Assembly (NCBI GenBank): GCA_951799445.1
Contig: OX637296.1
Coordinates: forward strand, 13,764,001 to 13,828,000
DNA: 64,000 bases
Direction: 5' to 3'
Source: Pseudisothecium myosuroides
Lineage: Eukaryota > Streptophyta > Bryopsida > Hypnales > Lembophyllaceae
A model generated the notes under the pieces. The model was not told where the DNA came from. It saw only the letters and a list, made by a program, of their open reading frames with translations, and made no database searches. A program made the translations under genes and the position numbers. Of the stretch, positions 34,802 through 47,578 are shown piece after piece (position 1 is the stretch's first letter; each line of letters starts with the position of its first letter).

Positions 34802-35699
34802 AGATTGGGTTGTTGGTTTGTCCAAGTCAGTGGACACGATTTTTATTGACTTTTTTTATCATAGAAAATATTCAGGACTGTTTGTCAGGTGTGTTCGAGC
34901 AAAGAAATCTGGGTTTTGGCAGGTCATGGCAGTGGGCTTCTCTAGAAACTCACAGCTAGTTCTCTCCATTTTTGGACACCTTGTGTACAGAACATTTTCA
35001 AGATCCATATTAATTGGGGGGAACTTTGCTCATGTTTTTTAACAGTCGTCTCATATGACTTACAAGCTGAATCTGTCTTTCTGGTGCTGATTCTTTACCC
35101 GTAAGTGAGTATTGGCGGTGCTACATGAAATGGATGAAGTATCCCTACTATGTTGAAGGAATTTTTACCTTTCCTTCTTTTCTTCTATGATATGACTACA
35201 CTAAAAACTATATTTGGTGTCACCTATACTAACTGATTTGAAAATGCTGGAAAATTTCACTCTTTGATGAATATTTTTACCAAATAGGTTTATGCAAGTC
35301 CTTCCCTTTGAATAGTATTTATATATATTAAGTATATTTTTTAGTGTAGTTCATTTAAGGATGGAATGATGTGTATAAATAAAAATCTTATGAAAATTCT
35401 TTTCAAGTAAAATTTATTTTGCTTGAAGAATTTTAAATCTACATTACCCCCTCTTCCAAGGCTATTGGAACCTTGGAGGGATGGATGGTGTTGATCAACT
35501 CCTAAAATAATAGTATGGATGAGGAAGGAAAATATGCTAAATTGTGAACATCCATTATAAACTGTATTTAGAAATCAACACCTAAAATATGAGCATGAAT
35601 GGAGAAGGAAAATATAGTAAATTGTAAGTAAATGAAGCTATTAGGAGATGATTTATAATTGAGACTATTGTAAATTACTGGTGTTTATTAAGATGAATT
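34802..35699. other. Gene-free interval after the PP2C gene
   Basis: Unique sequence gives way to AT-rich DNA near 35150. No gene or bounded repeat recognised. Confidence 0.35.
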
Positions 35700-36612
35700 T
35701 TTAGTTCCTAAAGGACCAAGGCCTTTTTTCTGCCAAAAAACATTCAAAACTGCCATTTCTATAGCAAAAAGTAAAAAAATTGATTCCCCCCCATGCATTT
35801 GTAGGATCTTACACCTAACTAGTATGAGAATGTGTGGAAAAAATTTCAGAATTTTTGACCACACAGATTGCAAGATATCTGCGTTTAAAGTGAAAAAAAC
35901 AAGTTTTTCAGTACATTGCAAGACTAGATTTTTTGACTTTGAACATTTTTAACCTAAATTTTTTGCACTACAGAGTTTTGAGCTTTAAATCTTTATAGTG
36001 AAGAATTGAGTTGAGAATCTAGGAAAAAAAATTCAAAAAAACTTAAATTTTCATTCTTAAAAAAATTGTTAAGTAGAAGTAGGTACGAGATAGAAGGAAA
36101 ATCTAAAATATTAAAATCTTTTAGATGGAATTAAAATGCACTAATCACAAATGGTGAGATTGTTCTAGCAAGCAAACTAAACTATATGGAACCTTTTTTT
36201 TTTTTAAATTGCAAAAATTGCATTAAAAAATGAATCCTACAAGTTATTTTTTTCAAGAAGATGCTCTAATTGCCCAAAAAATAAGATTATCCATAACTTT
36301 CTCATGACAAATGAAATGAATCAAAGCTTTCCAAATAGAAAAAAATATAATCTATGAGAAAAAATAAATAAATAATAAAAAATAAAAAAATTGCAAATTG
36401 TTTTTGCTACCCCCTCTCCCTTGTTTTGAGCTTATTTGGTCATAACTTTTGTTCCTGGGCTCCAATTGAAAAAAAATTATGTTCCCATGAAGTTAATAAG
36501 CTTTTCTATCTTCAAAAAAAGTTAAAAAAAAACAAGACAAAATTTCAGCCCTTAGGTACTTGTCCAAAATCCCATTTATCTTCCGAAGAGTCAATGGTCC
36601 TTTAGGGGTTAA
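35700..36612 (+). mobile_element. TTAA-terminal element, copy 3
   Basis: The 913-bp element begins TTAGTTCCTAAAGGACCAAG and ends ATGGTCCTTTAGGGGTTAA. The inverted ends agree over CCTAAAGGACCA. The interior matches copies at 17142, 37569 and 46627. No coding capacity. Confidence 0.75.
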
Positions 36613-37568
36613 AGGTGAATATCACTCCATTTTTGGATTGAAGTTCTTTACTATCAGTATTTTAGGAAGTCTATTCTAATTACTAAAAATACATTATTTA
36701 TTCCTTCATCAAAATTTCAATTAGTTTATATTGAATACCTTATTTGGTGAGGGTGATGGTAGTCAAAAATGAAGGAAATCAATTCTGTTTGTGCACTTTG
36801 CACTTCCTACATATGCATAGGCTCTAAAATGTAACTTTCCACCTTTTCACGGTCATTTAACCCCTACTATTTCCAATTGTGAAGACATTGAAACTTATAA
36901 TTGCATGATGTATAACTGCGCATGATTACTATTACTCTAATAGTTGTGAGTTTCTAATTGATAATACAAAATCAATGCGTCAACATCAAAAATTCAATTG
37001 TTGTCAAAATGTGGTATGGACTGTACATTTGTAAGAAGTCCATAATAAGATGGGTTGTCCATAATGATTGAAGTGTCCTAAGCATTGATCCCCTTTTGGA
37101 GGTGTTAGGGTTCTTGAACCAAATTTTTGTTGAAAGACAAAAGGATTCTGTATGTTTTTTCATATTTTTATAAACATGGGTGGTATAATGAACACCCCAC
37201 CTTAAGCTAGAAATTAAAATTATCATATGGATGATTGAATTTGCCCAAGATTAATTTGATCATGTATTCATGAAATATTATTAAGACAAACATATAAATG
37301 AAGCTTCTAACAATTCACTAATAACAAGGCATTTGGATATAGAATGTTTTTTTCGTAGCCAAAGAAAGTCAAGAGGTTGGTGAGACAAAATAATGTCAAA
37401 TTATTGATATTAAATGCATTTGAAAGTTGTAAAAATGTGTATTCAAAGTCCTTAGGTTTTCATAGCATATTTTTCTAATCATTTTGAGAGATAATAATGG
37501 ATTGATTTTATAGATATTACAATGATTGGAAGATTTGTATTGCTTGTACATGAAAAATGCATTAATCC
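36613..37568. other. Gene-free AT-rich interval
   Basis: No gene. The word tttaacccctactattt near 36856 resembles a family terminus, so another, more decayed copy may start here. Confidence 0.35.
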
Positions 37569-38372
37569 TTAACTCCTCAAGTCCAAAGACCATTTTTCAA
37601 TCCAAAACCACTCAAAATTGCCATTTTCAATGAATACAACAATACATTTATGCATTTGTTTATTTAACATATCCAACAATAAGATCTTGCACTAAACTAG
37701 TATAGAATGTTTGGAAGGAATTTCAAAATTTTGGATTGTATCGATCACAAGGAACAAACATTTAAAGTGATAAAAACGAGTTTTTTTGTTCATAGTTTGA
37801 TAAGATTATAAGGCTTGAATCTTCTTAACTTATAATTTTTGTGCTACAAAATGTGATTGAATTTTTTTAAGTTGAAGAATTAAGTTCAGAGTTCATGAAA
37901 AAAAATCCATGTAATTTTCATTCTTTCATATACAAATAAAATTTATTTCTATTTTTTAATATTTAAAAATATTCGAATAAATTTTATATGATTTTTTAGA
38001 AAAATTTATTTGTAAAAATAATAGTAATTACAAAAATACTTAAATTAGTATGAAAATTTCAATGAAAAATGGAAACAATAATAATAAATATCATGGTGTA
38101 AATGATGTACTACTTGAGCTTACACAAGGAGAAATTCAAAGATAAAGTTTAAAAGTGGTGTATTTTGAGCTTTGAAGATGCCATCTTCAAAGTGTCACAA
38201 AAATTATAATTCTAATAACTTTTTAAAAATAATTAAAATGCAGTAAAAAGTAGATTATTGGAAATACATTTTTTGAATTTAGCTTAAAAACATTTAAAAT
38301 CAAGAACTATGTGAAGATTCAAGTTTGACTTTCAAAATGTCCGTTGGACTTGTAAGGTCTTTTAAGAATTAA
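37569..38372 (+). mobile_element. TTAA-terminal element, copy 4
   Basis: The 804-bp element begins TTAACTCCTCAAGTCC and ends AAGGTCTTTTAAGAATTAA. The interior matches the other copies, including the stretch tcatggtgtaaatgatgtac shared with 47320-47340. Confidence 0.65.
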
Positions 38373-39789
38373 CAAAATATAATTATCATACATGACATGC
38401 ATGGAAACATTGTACTGCATGCACTACAACCACAATATAAAAAACTCAAATCAACATTGCAAGTGCTTGGAGGAGTTGCCAACCTGCCAAAATTTGCTCA
38501 TTTGGCAATATAAAGAGAATCTAAAGAAAATTTAAAGAAAAGTAAAAGGTGCGTCAAGGACTCTCTTACACTAGTGCCATAAATATTCTTTTTGAGGGCA
38601 AAAATTTAGAGCTTTGCTCTAAATCTTTCCTCAGAAACAGAGCAAGAACATATTAATTATCGTGGATGATGATGACTTTTAAAAAATAACCCTTCCTTGG
38701 AAGGCTCATAGCTCTACTCTATACAATACAATGCACCAAGCATCCACTTGGCACATTTCAAACAAAAGTTGTTGATGCATGGATTCTTCTTGCACTATTG
38801 TGGATGTTCTTTGCATGTTACAGTCCTATTATGCAAATAATTTTACACTTAAACATGCTCAACTCAAAGTTGAATTTAATTTAGCCCACCACATAAGGTG
38901 GGGACTTCCAAATTTATGCTGTGACTGAAATTGCCAGCTAAAAAGTAGCCTAAAGTAGGACTCTTGTGTAAGAAAAGTAATAATAGAGTAAAAAATGGCA
39001 ACATTTAAATCATGTAAGGTAAAAAAGACTATAATTAAATTTGTATAAGATTCTTATCTAGGGATTATAATTAGACAGCTTAACATTTATTGCATATCAA
39101 AAAAAAAAATTGGTAGTTTTTTAAAACACTTTACAATGTGTTATAGTGCGCATTTAGAGACCAATGACTTTATTTTGGATGATGTGTCAATGCAACCATA
39201 AATGATGACACAATAGCACTCATCTCTAGAAAGAAGTAGCACAATCAAACTCAGTGGTGGCTTTTTATAAGAGATCCACCCCTAAATGTAAGGCTATCAA
39301 ATTCTTCCTAAGTATTTACTAATTGTTGCAAAAGTAAAAGAGATTTGGAAACACAATTTACATAATAAGAGTAAAATTTTGAGCAATAATAAGCCATATC
39401 TAAAATTTTAGAGAATGTACAAAGTAGTGTAGATAAATAGAGCAAGGGCAACCAAATTTTGCTTGAGAAGAGTGGGAACATAAGTGATGAAGCAAACTTG
39501 AAATATTTTGGCAAGGCTAATATTTTGTGGCTAAAACCATCCATTGGAATTCAATTTTGGCACCTAAGTGCTGAATCAGACCTTCACGTACTAAAATAGA
39601 ACCACCTATTTCCAACCAAGCTCCCATATCCAACCTGTAGGGTGCAGCTATCTCCAACCAAGGTTGGAAGAGATTTCCAACCGAAGCTTGAAATGTTTTT
39701 TTTTTCTCCTTTTCAAGGTTGGAACTAATAAGGTCATGACACATATCCCAAATTGCACAGGAAGTAGTAAGCAAGAAAGTAGGAACTAG
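38373..39789. other. Gene-free AT-rich interval
   Basis: No gene recognised. Around 39600-39720 the words tccaacc and ggttgga recur and give several small inverted repeats. Confidence 0.4.
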
Positions 39790-40030
39790 TAGTGAGTGGG
39801 AAAGTAGTTCTTGAATGATCGGAATTGGAAGAGTCTAGACACTGGCAATGGATTTGGAGCACTTTTTGGCTCCCAAAATTCATAGTAATTTCAATTTTGG
39901 GAACAAAATTACGAAAAATTTGCAGTCCCCATATTTCCTATCTTTCTACATGAGAAAAATTTGCATTGCCTGAGGCTGCTCATGATCTGTCCAAGAATCA
40001 CTTAAGTGATCGGGTACGGGTGGTCCTACC
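39790..40030. repeat. Dispersed repeat of about 235 bp, copy 2 of 3
   Basis: This copy matches 28975-29210 along its length, including atttcctatctttctac and cacttaagtgatcggg. The third copy, near 62610-62850, is more diverged. Confidence 0.65.
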
Positions 40031-41016
40031 TTGTATATTTTCTGTTTCCTTTGCAGTCCATTCTTTACCAATTACTGTTTCTCCTTCCAAACACCCACAG
40101 ACCAACAACTGGCGCTTTGGACTCCCACTTTACCTTACAGAGTCCAACTCTCTATACGAAAAGGTTGGATCTGCCTGGAGCAATGAGCTTCTTTTTTTGT
40201 TCAAAGAAAAAACAAATACCTGTATACGGTAGTTCCGTTTCTTTTCTTTCTTCTAAATTCGAGAGAACAAAGAGGTGACAGAGCCAGGGCTGAATATCTT
40301 CTGCTTAGCCCAACGAACTTACCAAAAGATGACAGGAACTTACACAGAAGGCGATTAGTTGAGGTGGCAGCCCTACAAACACCCTCGTGTATGATATTTT
40401 CATTAAAAAATATTCCTTGTTTCCAAGAAGATGGAAACTGTAGACGACAATCTAAGATTCAGTTACTGAGCCCAACCACCAGATGGTGACAAGGGGATCG
40501 ATTGAGGACGCAGAACTACAAGCATCCTCACAAAGTATGTAAGAATATTGATAACACATTGATTTAAGAATATGATTGATACACCGAGGCATGACTTCTG
40601 CTGAAGTTTTTCTAGCCCAATGAAAGGAACATACACTACTACAAAATTATGCTTTTTGTTTGAAAATCAGACTGTACTCAATTCAAAGTAAACTTTCGCC
40701 CAACCTTTATACAGTCTAAAAAATTCAAAAGGAAGTATTCGTAAGGTAAAGTGATCGACAGTATTGCTAAGCAAATTTCACTCACTACTACAGCACCCAT
40801 AATTATGGGTCAGTGAGATTTGATTTTTCAGTAATACAGAGACAAGATATGGCAATAACTACAGTAGATGTGAAGTTCAAGAATACCATTTGAATATTAT
40901 ATACATACATTATATGACCTCAACAGATAGATTTTTCAAATTCGATTTTTTTTTCAATGTCTAGTCTTTCAGTATTCTGCAATGAGTATCTATTTATTGT
41001 TATGTCACTTTTGGGG
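40031..41016. other. Gene-free interval of unique sequence
   Basis: No gene or repeat boundary recognised. Confidence 0.35.
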
Positions 41017-41032
41017 GTACATACTTGCTTTT

Positions 41033-41116
41033 TTTTTTTTTTCTTGAAACACATGGACAAATTCCATTGATAAAAGGAAAAAGTACACAGAACCAAAGGA
41101 TCACGTCCTCGGCGGA
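41033..41116 (-). mobile_element. 84-bp poly(A)-ended retroposon fragment
   Basis: A perfect 16-bp direct repeat gtacatacttgctttt (41017-41032 and 41117-41132) flanks the insert. On the minus strand the insert runs from TCCGCCGAGGACGTGATCC to ATCAATGGAATTTGTCC, then GTGTTTCAAG and a poly(A) run. This is a textbook 5'-truncated retroposition. The CAATGGAATTT word is shared with the insert at 7069-7121, which points to one LINE 3' end. Confidence 0.8.
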
Positions 41117-41132
41117 GTACATACTTGCTTTT

Positions 41133-41774
41133 CAGGGTACACCCTTGCCTACCAGGGAGTTGTGCACCCTGGGGTAGGTAGAGTACTGACTACCACGAGA
41201 GTCAACTGAAGAAATTGTTGTTCGAGGCATAAAGTCTTATTCATCCCAAAGGAGTCTCTCACAAATAGCTCTGTATTCAAATTGGCTACTCCGGACAGAT
41301 CAGACCACTGACTCATGGTCTACAAGGATGATGCTGAATTGCTGCTAGTAATACAGTATTTGGATAAGAATGGTCTACGTTGGAAGAATAAATTAGCCTC
41401 CTGTAATTGGTCATGTAGCAATTACCAGACCCTAGTCCTATTACACGTCTCTGACCCCCAATACGGAGTCAGAATGTACAAGAGTAGAAAAATCTGAGGT
41501 CCATCAAGTCGGACTCTCTGGGCTGCGTTTCCCTTCGACAATAGCAGCAAGTCTTCTCTTCGACCTACAGAGCTCGCTAAATCTCGCTACCCACGGTCCA
41601 GTTCCTGAAAAATACATGTGTACTAACTCCTACTCCGAATCTGTAATGATACTGTACCTATGCCATGCTCAGATGGCTAAAAAAATGACAAATGGAACAG
41701 AAGCACAATCAATGTTTGTTCCCTAATTCAATCAATTGTTTGTATCGGTTAAGAATGAGCAATGAGTGTCAATA
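41133..41774. other. 3' flank of the heptahelical gene
   Basis: Unique sequence that probably includes the 3' UTR of the minus-strand gene ending at 41775. No AATAAA in the right place on the minus strand was noticed, so the transcript end is undefined. Confidence 0.4.
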
Positions 41775-44004
41775 TCAAATGAGTCCCCCAGACACACAGC
41801 CATGGATATCTCGCCAATCCATATAAAGTAAACCAGCTCGGTAATGAGTGTAAGCTCCTGCAATCACAAGCACATGAAAGAGCTGATGGCTGTGGCCAGC
41901 AATGTCAAAGAACCCGGGTTTCCACCGCTCGGGAATCCGAGTGACATAGATGATCACCCCAAGGAGGTAAAAGAGGCCCATGCCAATCTCATACCACAAC
42001 GTCTGCAGGCAAACAGGCTCGTGATGGAAGAAGATGATCTTGTGAGCTCCGGGAATGATCCCAGACATTCCCATGGCCGCAAACGCGATGGCTCGCATGG
42101 GTCGGTACTTGGCTGTTTGGAACACGGGCACTAGGGAAATAGCCACAGTGGTGATTCCAATGACAGAGATTCCGGTCAGGTAGATGTGTCGCCAGATGGG
42201 CTGGCACAAGAAGACGTAATAGACAGGGGGGAAGAAGCTGGTGGCGATCATGGTGGCGATGCCGGCGTAGTCCAAGCGCCAGAGCCAGTAGGTGAGCTCA
42301 CTTGAGTGGCAGGATAAAAGGTGGCAGAAGCTGCTTGACAAGAGACAGAACATGGCGCCCCCCATGAAAACCAGAAAGGGCGTTCGCGTCGCGCCCGCCA
42401 CCATCATATCCAGCTCCTTACCCAGCTCCTGTTTCATAATTTGCTGCACATCAAAAGCAAAATTTCCGTTGTCGTACTTAATATCAAGCCATTCAAGTAC
42501 CCATATAGCCTGAAATAGGCTAGCATAAACCAGATCTCAATAAAAACCATACTGTTTCAGGACATTTTGGACAACATAAAGATAATCTTGGCCCAGATTC
42601 ATAAGAAGACCTCCCTATGGTCAGAGTGATCATAAAGAGGCCTTCAGGATAGGGAACCCTCTTATGATAAATCTTAGGCAAGATTCTCGTTGTGACGTTG
42701 TCCAAAAGTTCTTGAAACGGTCTTAACTTAGTTCGAAAATTTTGTTTTTTCTACAAGATTCTTCAGCGTCCTTCCCCATACAGGGAAGTGCAGCGGCGAA
42801 GAACGAGAGCTACAGCTCTAAAATTCTTGTTTGGAAATGAGACAGTCAACATACCATGAAGCACAGTTGGGTGCTGTTGGCTGCAATGGTAGGGGTGTCA
42901 GGGATGCACTTGGCAAGGATGTGAGGCAAATGCTCTTGCAGAAACGACGGAACATTTGCTAACGCAGGAAAACAGGTCACCAGCTCAACATGCAACTGGT
43001 GAAGGTCAGCACGGTTGGGCATATGTACCATGCTCGACAGACGCTCCGGCAGCACCGTCTCTTTCGGTACGCCCCTTATTGTGTAGATTGTTAGGGCAAG
43101 GAAGAACAGGAAACCAATCAAATGCCTGCATAAGATTCGTTCTCCCATCAATTAGTGTTCCAATCGCTTTCAGGCAAATCCTCAATTCAGCTTGGTGCCT
43201 CACATTGTAACCTAAAATTTCTCCCAATCACAATCTAAGCAATGATCGTAAACATTATCCTCATGGCAACCGTAATCCAAACACTAAGATTCCAATTTAT
43301 TAGGTTGTAGCCTTCTCATGCAACTCTGTAAGAGTTAAAAAGAAACGCTTTGAGCCTAGTCTCGAGCTTACTTCTGAGAAAGACACCAAAATAACATTGA
43401 AAATCCATAACTAATTCAATACAGTTCTCATGTAAAAATTTGAGAAGGACCGCTTGAAGCCTAGTCTCGTGCTTAGTTCTGAGAAAGACACCAAAATGAA
43501 ATTGAAAATTCGTAACTAGTTCAATAAAGCTCCAAAAATTCCGAAACGACTTGGACTGAGCTCCATTTTTTCTTGCCTTTCACAAAAATTAATGAAGTAC
43601 AACAGAGTCATACCTAATAGTGCAACAGAGTGTAAGAAATGCGAAGCGGTAAAACGTGCAAAATTGGTGCTGGACTCTTACGTCCAAATGTTGAGTGTCT
43701 CGTTGTGGATGGTGAACATACTGAGCAGCGTCTCTTTGAGCGGCCAATCCGATCGGTAATGCCGAAGAATGTACTCATTGTCCCTCAAGTACTCCGGCAA
43801 CACGTGATACTCCACCAAGTCGTACTGCTTTTTCACTTTCCGCCACAACTCCTGCGCTCTCTGGCTTCCACCAGGACTCTTCGGGGGCGTCTCCTCGCAA
43901 CAGCCTCCGTCGTGGTCCCTCTCGCCATACCCGCAATCCGAAATATCGGTGGGGTCGAGAAGCCCCCGCCGAGCTCGCAAACCAGGCCCATTCTCCGCTT
44001 CCAT
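41775..44004 (-). CDS. Heptahelical transmembrane protein, HHP4/5-type (AdipoR/PAQR family), 420 aa
   Basis: Three exons on the minus strand: 44004-43682, 43125-42855 and 42443-41775. Both introns are GT-AG and the phases join (AC|G makes Thr108; then phase 0). The cytosolic N-terminus keeps the family block LVEYHVLPEYLRDNEYILRH (63-82) and FTIHNETLNIWTHLIGF, leading into the first helix. Helices follow from about 222 onward. The PAQR zinc-site residues are present by comparison with AdipoR1: His239 in CHLLSCH, Asp256 in RLDYAGI, and His384 and His388 in HSHQLFH. RIPERWKPGFFDIAGHSHQL is the characteristic late block. The roughly 90-residue stretch between helices 1 and 2 matches the HHP4/5 layout in Arabidopsis. 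Likely a membrane receptor-like or lipid-hydrolase-fold protein; its ligand is unknown. Confidence 0.95.
42444..42854 (-). other. Intron 2 of the heptahelical gene, holding a hairpin element
   Basis: Positions 42554-42718 form an inverted repeat with arms of about 75 bp. The left arm begins gtttcaggacattttggaca and pairs with tgtccaaaagttcttgaaac at the right end. This is probably a small MITE or foldback remnant tolerated in the intron. Confidence 0.7.
43126..43681 (-). other. Intron 1 of the heptahelical gene, holding a 105-bp tandem duplication
   Basis: Two units start at about 43346 (cgctttgagcctagtctcg) and 43451 (cgcttgaagcctagtctcg). Each contains gagaaagacaccaaaat. The second unit runs into a stretch resembling 2000-2100, so the unit derives from a dispersed repeat. 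Confidence 0.7.
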
Positions 44005-44619
44005 CTCTCTGCAATGCCAACCAAGAAAACAAAACCATCAAACACCACAACACAGAGTTCTCAGACTTCTCAGTCCATCCACACCACCATTATCACTTCT
44101 CTTCTCTTCTCAATCGCAACCAACCGATCGCAATGCGCATTCCTTCCACCCAAAACCCCAAGCCCCCAAATCGAAAACCCACCTCACGATTTCGCAACGG
44201 ATTGCTTCGCCACCGCCACAGGAACTGCAATTTCGTCCTAAACCTCTCTACCTACCCACCACAAAACTCAATGATGATGGAACTCCCACCTAACTTACTT
44301 CCAAAACGTAAACCTGAAATAAAAAGAAACCAAACTCGCCACGCCACACTTAGATACTAGCACACGTCATTGATACGAAAGGGCGCACCACCCCAGATCT
44401 CGAACTGAAGTTCGCGATTCGCTGACACGGTCTGACAACTCCCCAGCTGATCATTCCAGAAGGGAACTGAAACACAGGGCAAGCTCTTCGATCGGGAATT
44501 AATTGCGCGCAGCAAGTGCAAACTGCAAACAGGCTATGGCGAACTATACTATACGTCGATTTGTGAAAGAATTGTGTCTTGTTGGGGACGACGAAAGAGG
44601 TCAATGAAGTTTCAGAAGT
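44005..44619 (-). promoter_or_regulatory. Upstream region of the heptahelical gene
   Basis: This C-rich (plus strand), low-repeat sequence lies directly upstream of the minus-strand ATG and probably contains the 5' UTR and promoter. No TATA box is assigned. Open frames on both strands look like compositional shadows. Confidence 0.4.
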
Positions 44620-44629
44620 CGCGGGCGAT

Positions 44630-44660
44630 GCCCATTTCGTTTGTTTCCAAAAAAAAAAGG
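44630..44660 (+). mobile_element. 31-bp poly(A)-containing insertion
   Basis: The 10-bp direct repeat gcgggcgatg (44620-44629 and 44661-44670) flanks cccatttcgtttgtttcc, a run of ten A, and ggt. The body resembles the last bases before the tail in the 7069 insert (CATTTCGTGTG). The duplication is short and extra bases follow the tail, so this is the least certain of the set. Confidence 0.4.
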
Positions 44661-44670
44661 TGCGGGCGAT

Positions 44671-46626
44671 GGCGATATGAATGCAGGAATTGGGAGTTGC
44701 GAGGAATTGATTGTCAGGGGCGTGAGGAAGGAAGGAAAGGCGAGGAGTGTGAGCACTGAGCAGGCGGGCGGTTTTGAAGGGGCGGTACTACTGGCGTCGT
44801 CGTTGTCCTTGTACAGGACTGGCTATGCATGCCGCGTTACGACTTCCAGCGCGGCCCTGAGTGTTTTTTTCCCGGGCACGGTACACGTGACCGACGAAGA
44901 TTCTCGCGCTTGGAGGTTTCATCCATTCGAAGCTTCCGAGGTGGATCGAGGACGCAACCGTGTTTGTTCGTTGATAAGGACCAAGGCTTCTGGACAAGTA
45001 GGAAACGGAATCGTATTATGTTTTTGAATAAATTGTACTGTTCCTCTTCTACAGTAGACGAATCTTGACCCATGAACGCCTGATTCGTTTTTTGAATTTT
45101 TACACGTATTGGCCAGCTTTATGTTTTTGAGAGATATTTTGCTCAATAGCGATATATTTTTATGGGAATACTAGGCATTATATTCCCCCACTTTGGCGGA
45201 TGAAATCGTTGATTTGCTTTACATCTGGAAACAATATTGCTCATTTGGGCATGAGTGTACACTCTTTTGGATGAATAATTTAAATTTCATCAACACATTT
45301 TGGACATTTCATCCATTTACATAGATGTAAACAATTGCATCATCCATGCATAAAGTTAGATTGTTTGTTTGTTTGTTTGTTGTTTTGTTTTGTTTTGTTT
45401 TGTTTTGTTTTGTTTTGTTTGTTACGGTGAGATCTTTTGGACCATAAATCTCTTAGTTGCGTTCTATGTACTATCAGAAAGCCCTGAACAAGGTGGGGTT
45501 GCAAAGACTTTGTTTTGTGGTGTTCGGACCTATGGTGTGAAAGTTATGAATTTTTAGATTTTTTATGAATTAAAAATTTATTTTGACTTTGGAAACAACT
45601 TAGGGCACATTAGTTCCAATGAAGATTGCTTTCAGCACTACCCAAAATAAATGAAAAAATTCTCCTTCATATTGGATATAAATATGCTTTTACATGGATA
45701 TTATTTATTTCCATTTCATCAAATTAGTCATAAGAGAGGGTTGTATATTCAAGATTCAAGCATCACGTACTCTAGGATGAACAATAAATTATTTGAGAGC
45801 AAACATTGTCATAAAGTCCTGAGTTCATCAACTAGAAAATGGACTTTAGAGTGGTTACAAGTCTATTCTTCAGTGTTTTGAAGTCCATTTTGTAGATAAT
45901 GAGTAGAGTGCTTCTTGGCAATGTTTTGGACTAATATCTTCTCATTCATCCTAAGTAATATTGGAATCTTTACAAAATAACCTCCTTTTAGAACTAACTT
46001 GATGGGCACATGATAAATAGTATACTTGTACAAGGATGTTAGCAAAATGTATAAAATTTCAATAAAACAAATCAATTGTTTAAGGATTTAAGATGCTTCA
46101 TTTTGCCTGCTTCATTTTGCCTTTTTTATATGTGAATATCATTAGAACATTCTCACCATTGGGATTAACAATTTTTAATTTCTTGTAAAAGTTATTTGTA
46201 GTTTAGTTTTTTCTTTCATTCAATATCACTTTCTACTTTATATTTTTTAAAGATGATTAAAAAAAATCTTAAATTTCTTAAAATATATTCTCAACCTATT
46301 TTTCAATATACTATATTAAATTATAATGCACAAGTTATGGGATATTCAGTTTTTTCTAAAAATGTTGAAAGACAAAACTTCACTTGTTGGAAGGGCTAGG
46401 AAAACCTACATTTTGAAGTTTAGGCAAATTAAATTTACAATTGGTTCACTCTAAAATACACTCTAAAATATTAGGAGGATGTTTTTGAAGAAATTAACTA
46501 AAGAATGCTATGATTAGATTTGCTTCAGACTAAATTTAGATAATCTTTGCTTTGAAGACAAGTGTTTTGAAATAGTTTTGGGTCTCTACACATCAAAAAA
46601 AATTTAAAATTAATATTATTATTTTC
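44671..46626. other. Gene-free interval
   Basis: Unique, GC-richer DNA to about 45070, then AT-rich. A 128-codon frame at 44641-45027 starts without ATG and has no recognisable domain. A (ttttg)n and (tttg)n microsatellite lies at 45361-45421. The part at 45180-45340 resembles 1680-1860. Confidence 0.4.
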
Positions 46627-47578
46627 TTACCTCCTAAAGTCCCAAGGCCTTCTTTTCATCAAAAAGTACTCAAAACTATCATTTCTATTACAAAGAGAAT
46701 TAATTTTTTCAAATTATCTTTTGGCATGCATATCTAACTATACAATCTTGTACTTGACTAATATAAGAGTGTGTGGAAGAAATTTAAGAAAACTTGATCC
46801 TATAGTTTGCAAGATATTTGCTTTGAAAGTGAAGAAAGTGGGGAAGGGGGCATTCATTCCATGACTAGATTACCGGTATTTGACTTTGAATCTTCTTAAC
46901 TTAAACTTTTTGCACTAAAGACTTGATTTTAGGAAAATTACATTGATGAATTCAGTTAAAAGTCATAATTTTTTTTAAAAAGACCCTTGATTTTTTCTTT
47001 TCTTGTAAAATTGTTGAGTAGAAGTATTGTAGATACAAAGATAGAAGGAATAACCATATCATTAATAACACTCTAAAATAGAATGAAATACACTAATTTC
47101 AATAGAGAGATTGTTCTAGCAAAGCAATATAATCTATAGATTTTTTGAAAATTGTGAAAATTGAGTTAAAAAAATGAATCCTATATGTTGTTTTCTCAAA
47201 AAGATCAAATTTATTTTTATATGATTTTTTAAAGAAATTTCTTTGCATAAATTATAGTAAATACCAAAATGCTTAAAATCATATAAAAATAAAAAACTGA
47301 AAATAATAGTGACAAATATCATGGTGTAATTGATATACTCCTTAAGCTCATACCAAGAGAAATTTGATAGAAAAAGTTGAAAAGTGGTGTATTTTGAGCT
47401 TTAAAGATGCTGTCTTCAAAGTGTCACAAAAACAATAATTTTGTCAATTTTGTAAAAAATTCAAATGGAATAAGAAGTAGATTATTGGATCTCCATTTTC
47501 TTAATTAAGGTTAAGCATTTAAAATCAAGAACTATGTGAAAAATGCTCGTGGGGTTTGCAATGTCCTTTTAAGGGTTA
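46627..47578 (+). mobile_element. TTAA-terminal element, copy 5
   Basis: The 952-bp element begins TTACCTCCTAAAGTCCCAAG and ends ATGTCCTTTTAAGGGTTAA. The interior is closely related to copies at 35700 and 37569. The left TTAA is mutated to TTAC. Confidence 0.7.

Noticed and set aside
43639..44241. 200-codon plus-strand frame over the heptahelical exon 1
   Set aside because: Antisense shadow of the real exon and its C-rich leader.
44641..45027. 128-codon frame upstream of the heptahelical gene
   Set aside because: It starts without ATG, overlaps a likely ultra-short insertion and has no recognisable domain; minus-strand frames overlap it.
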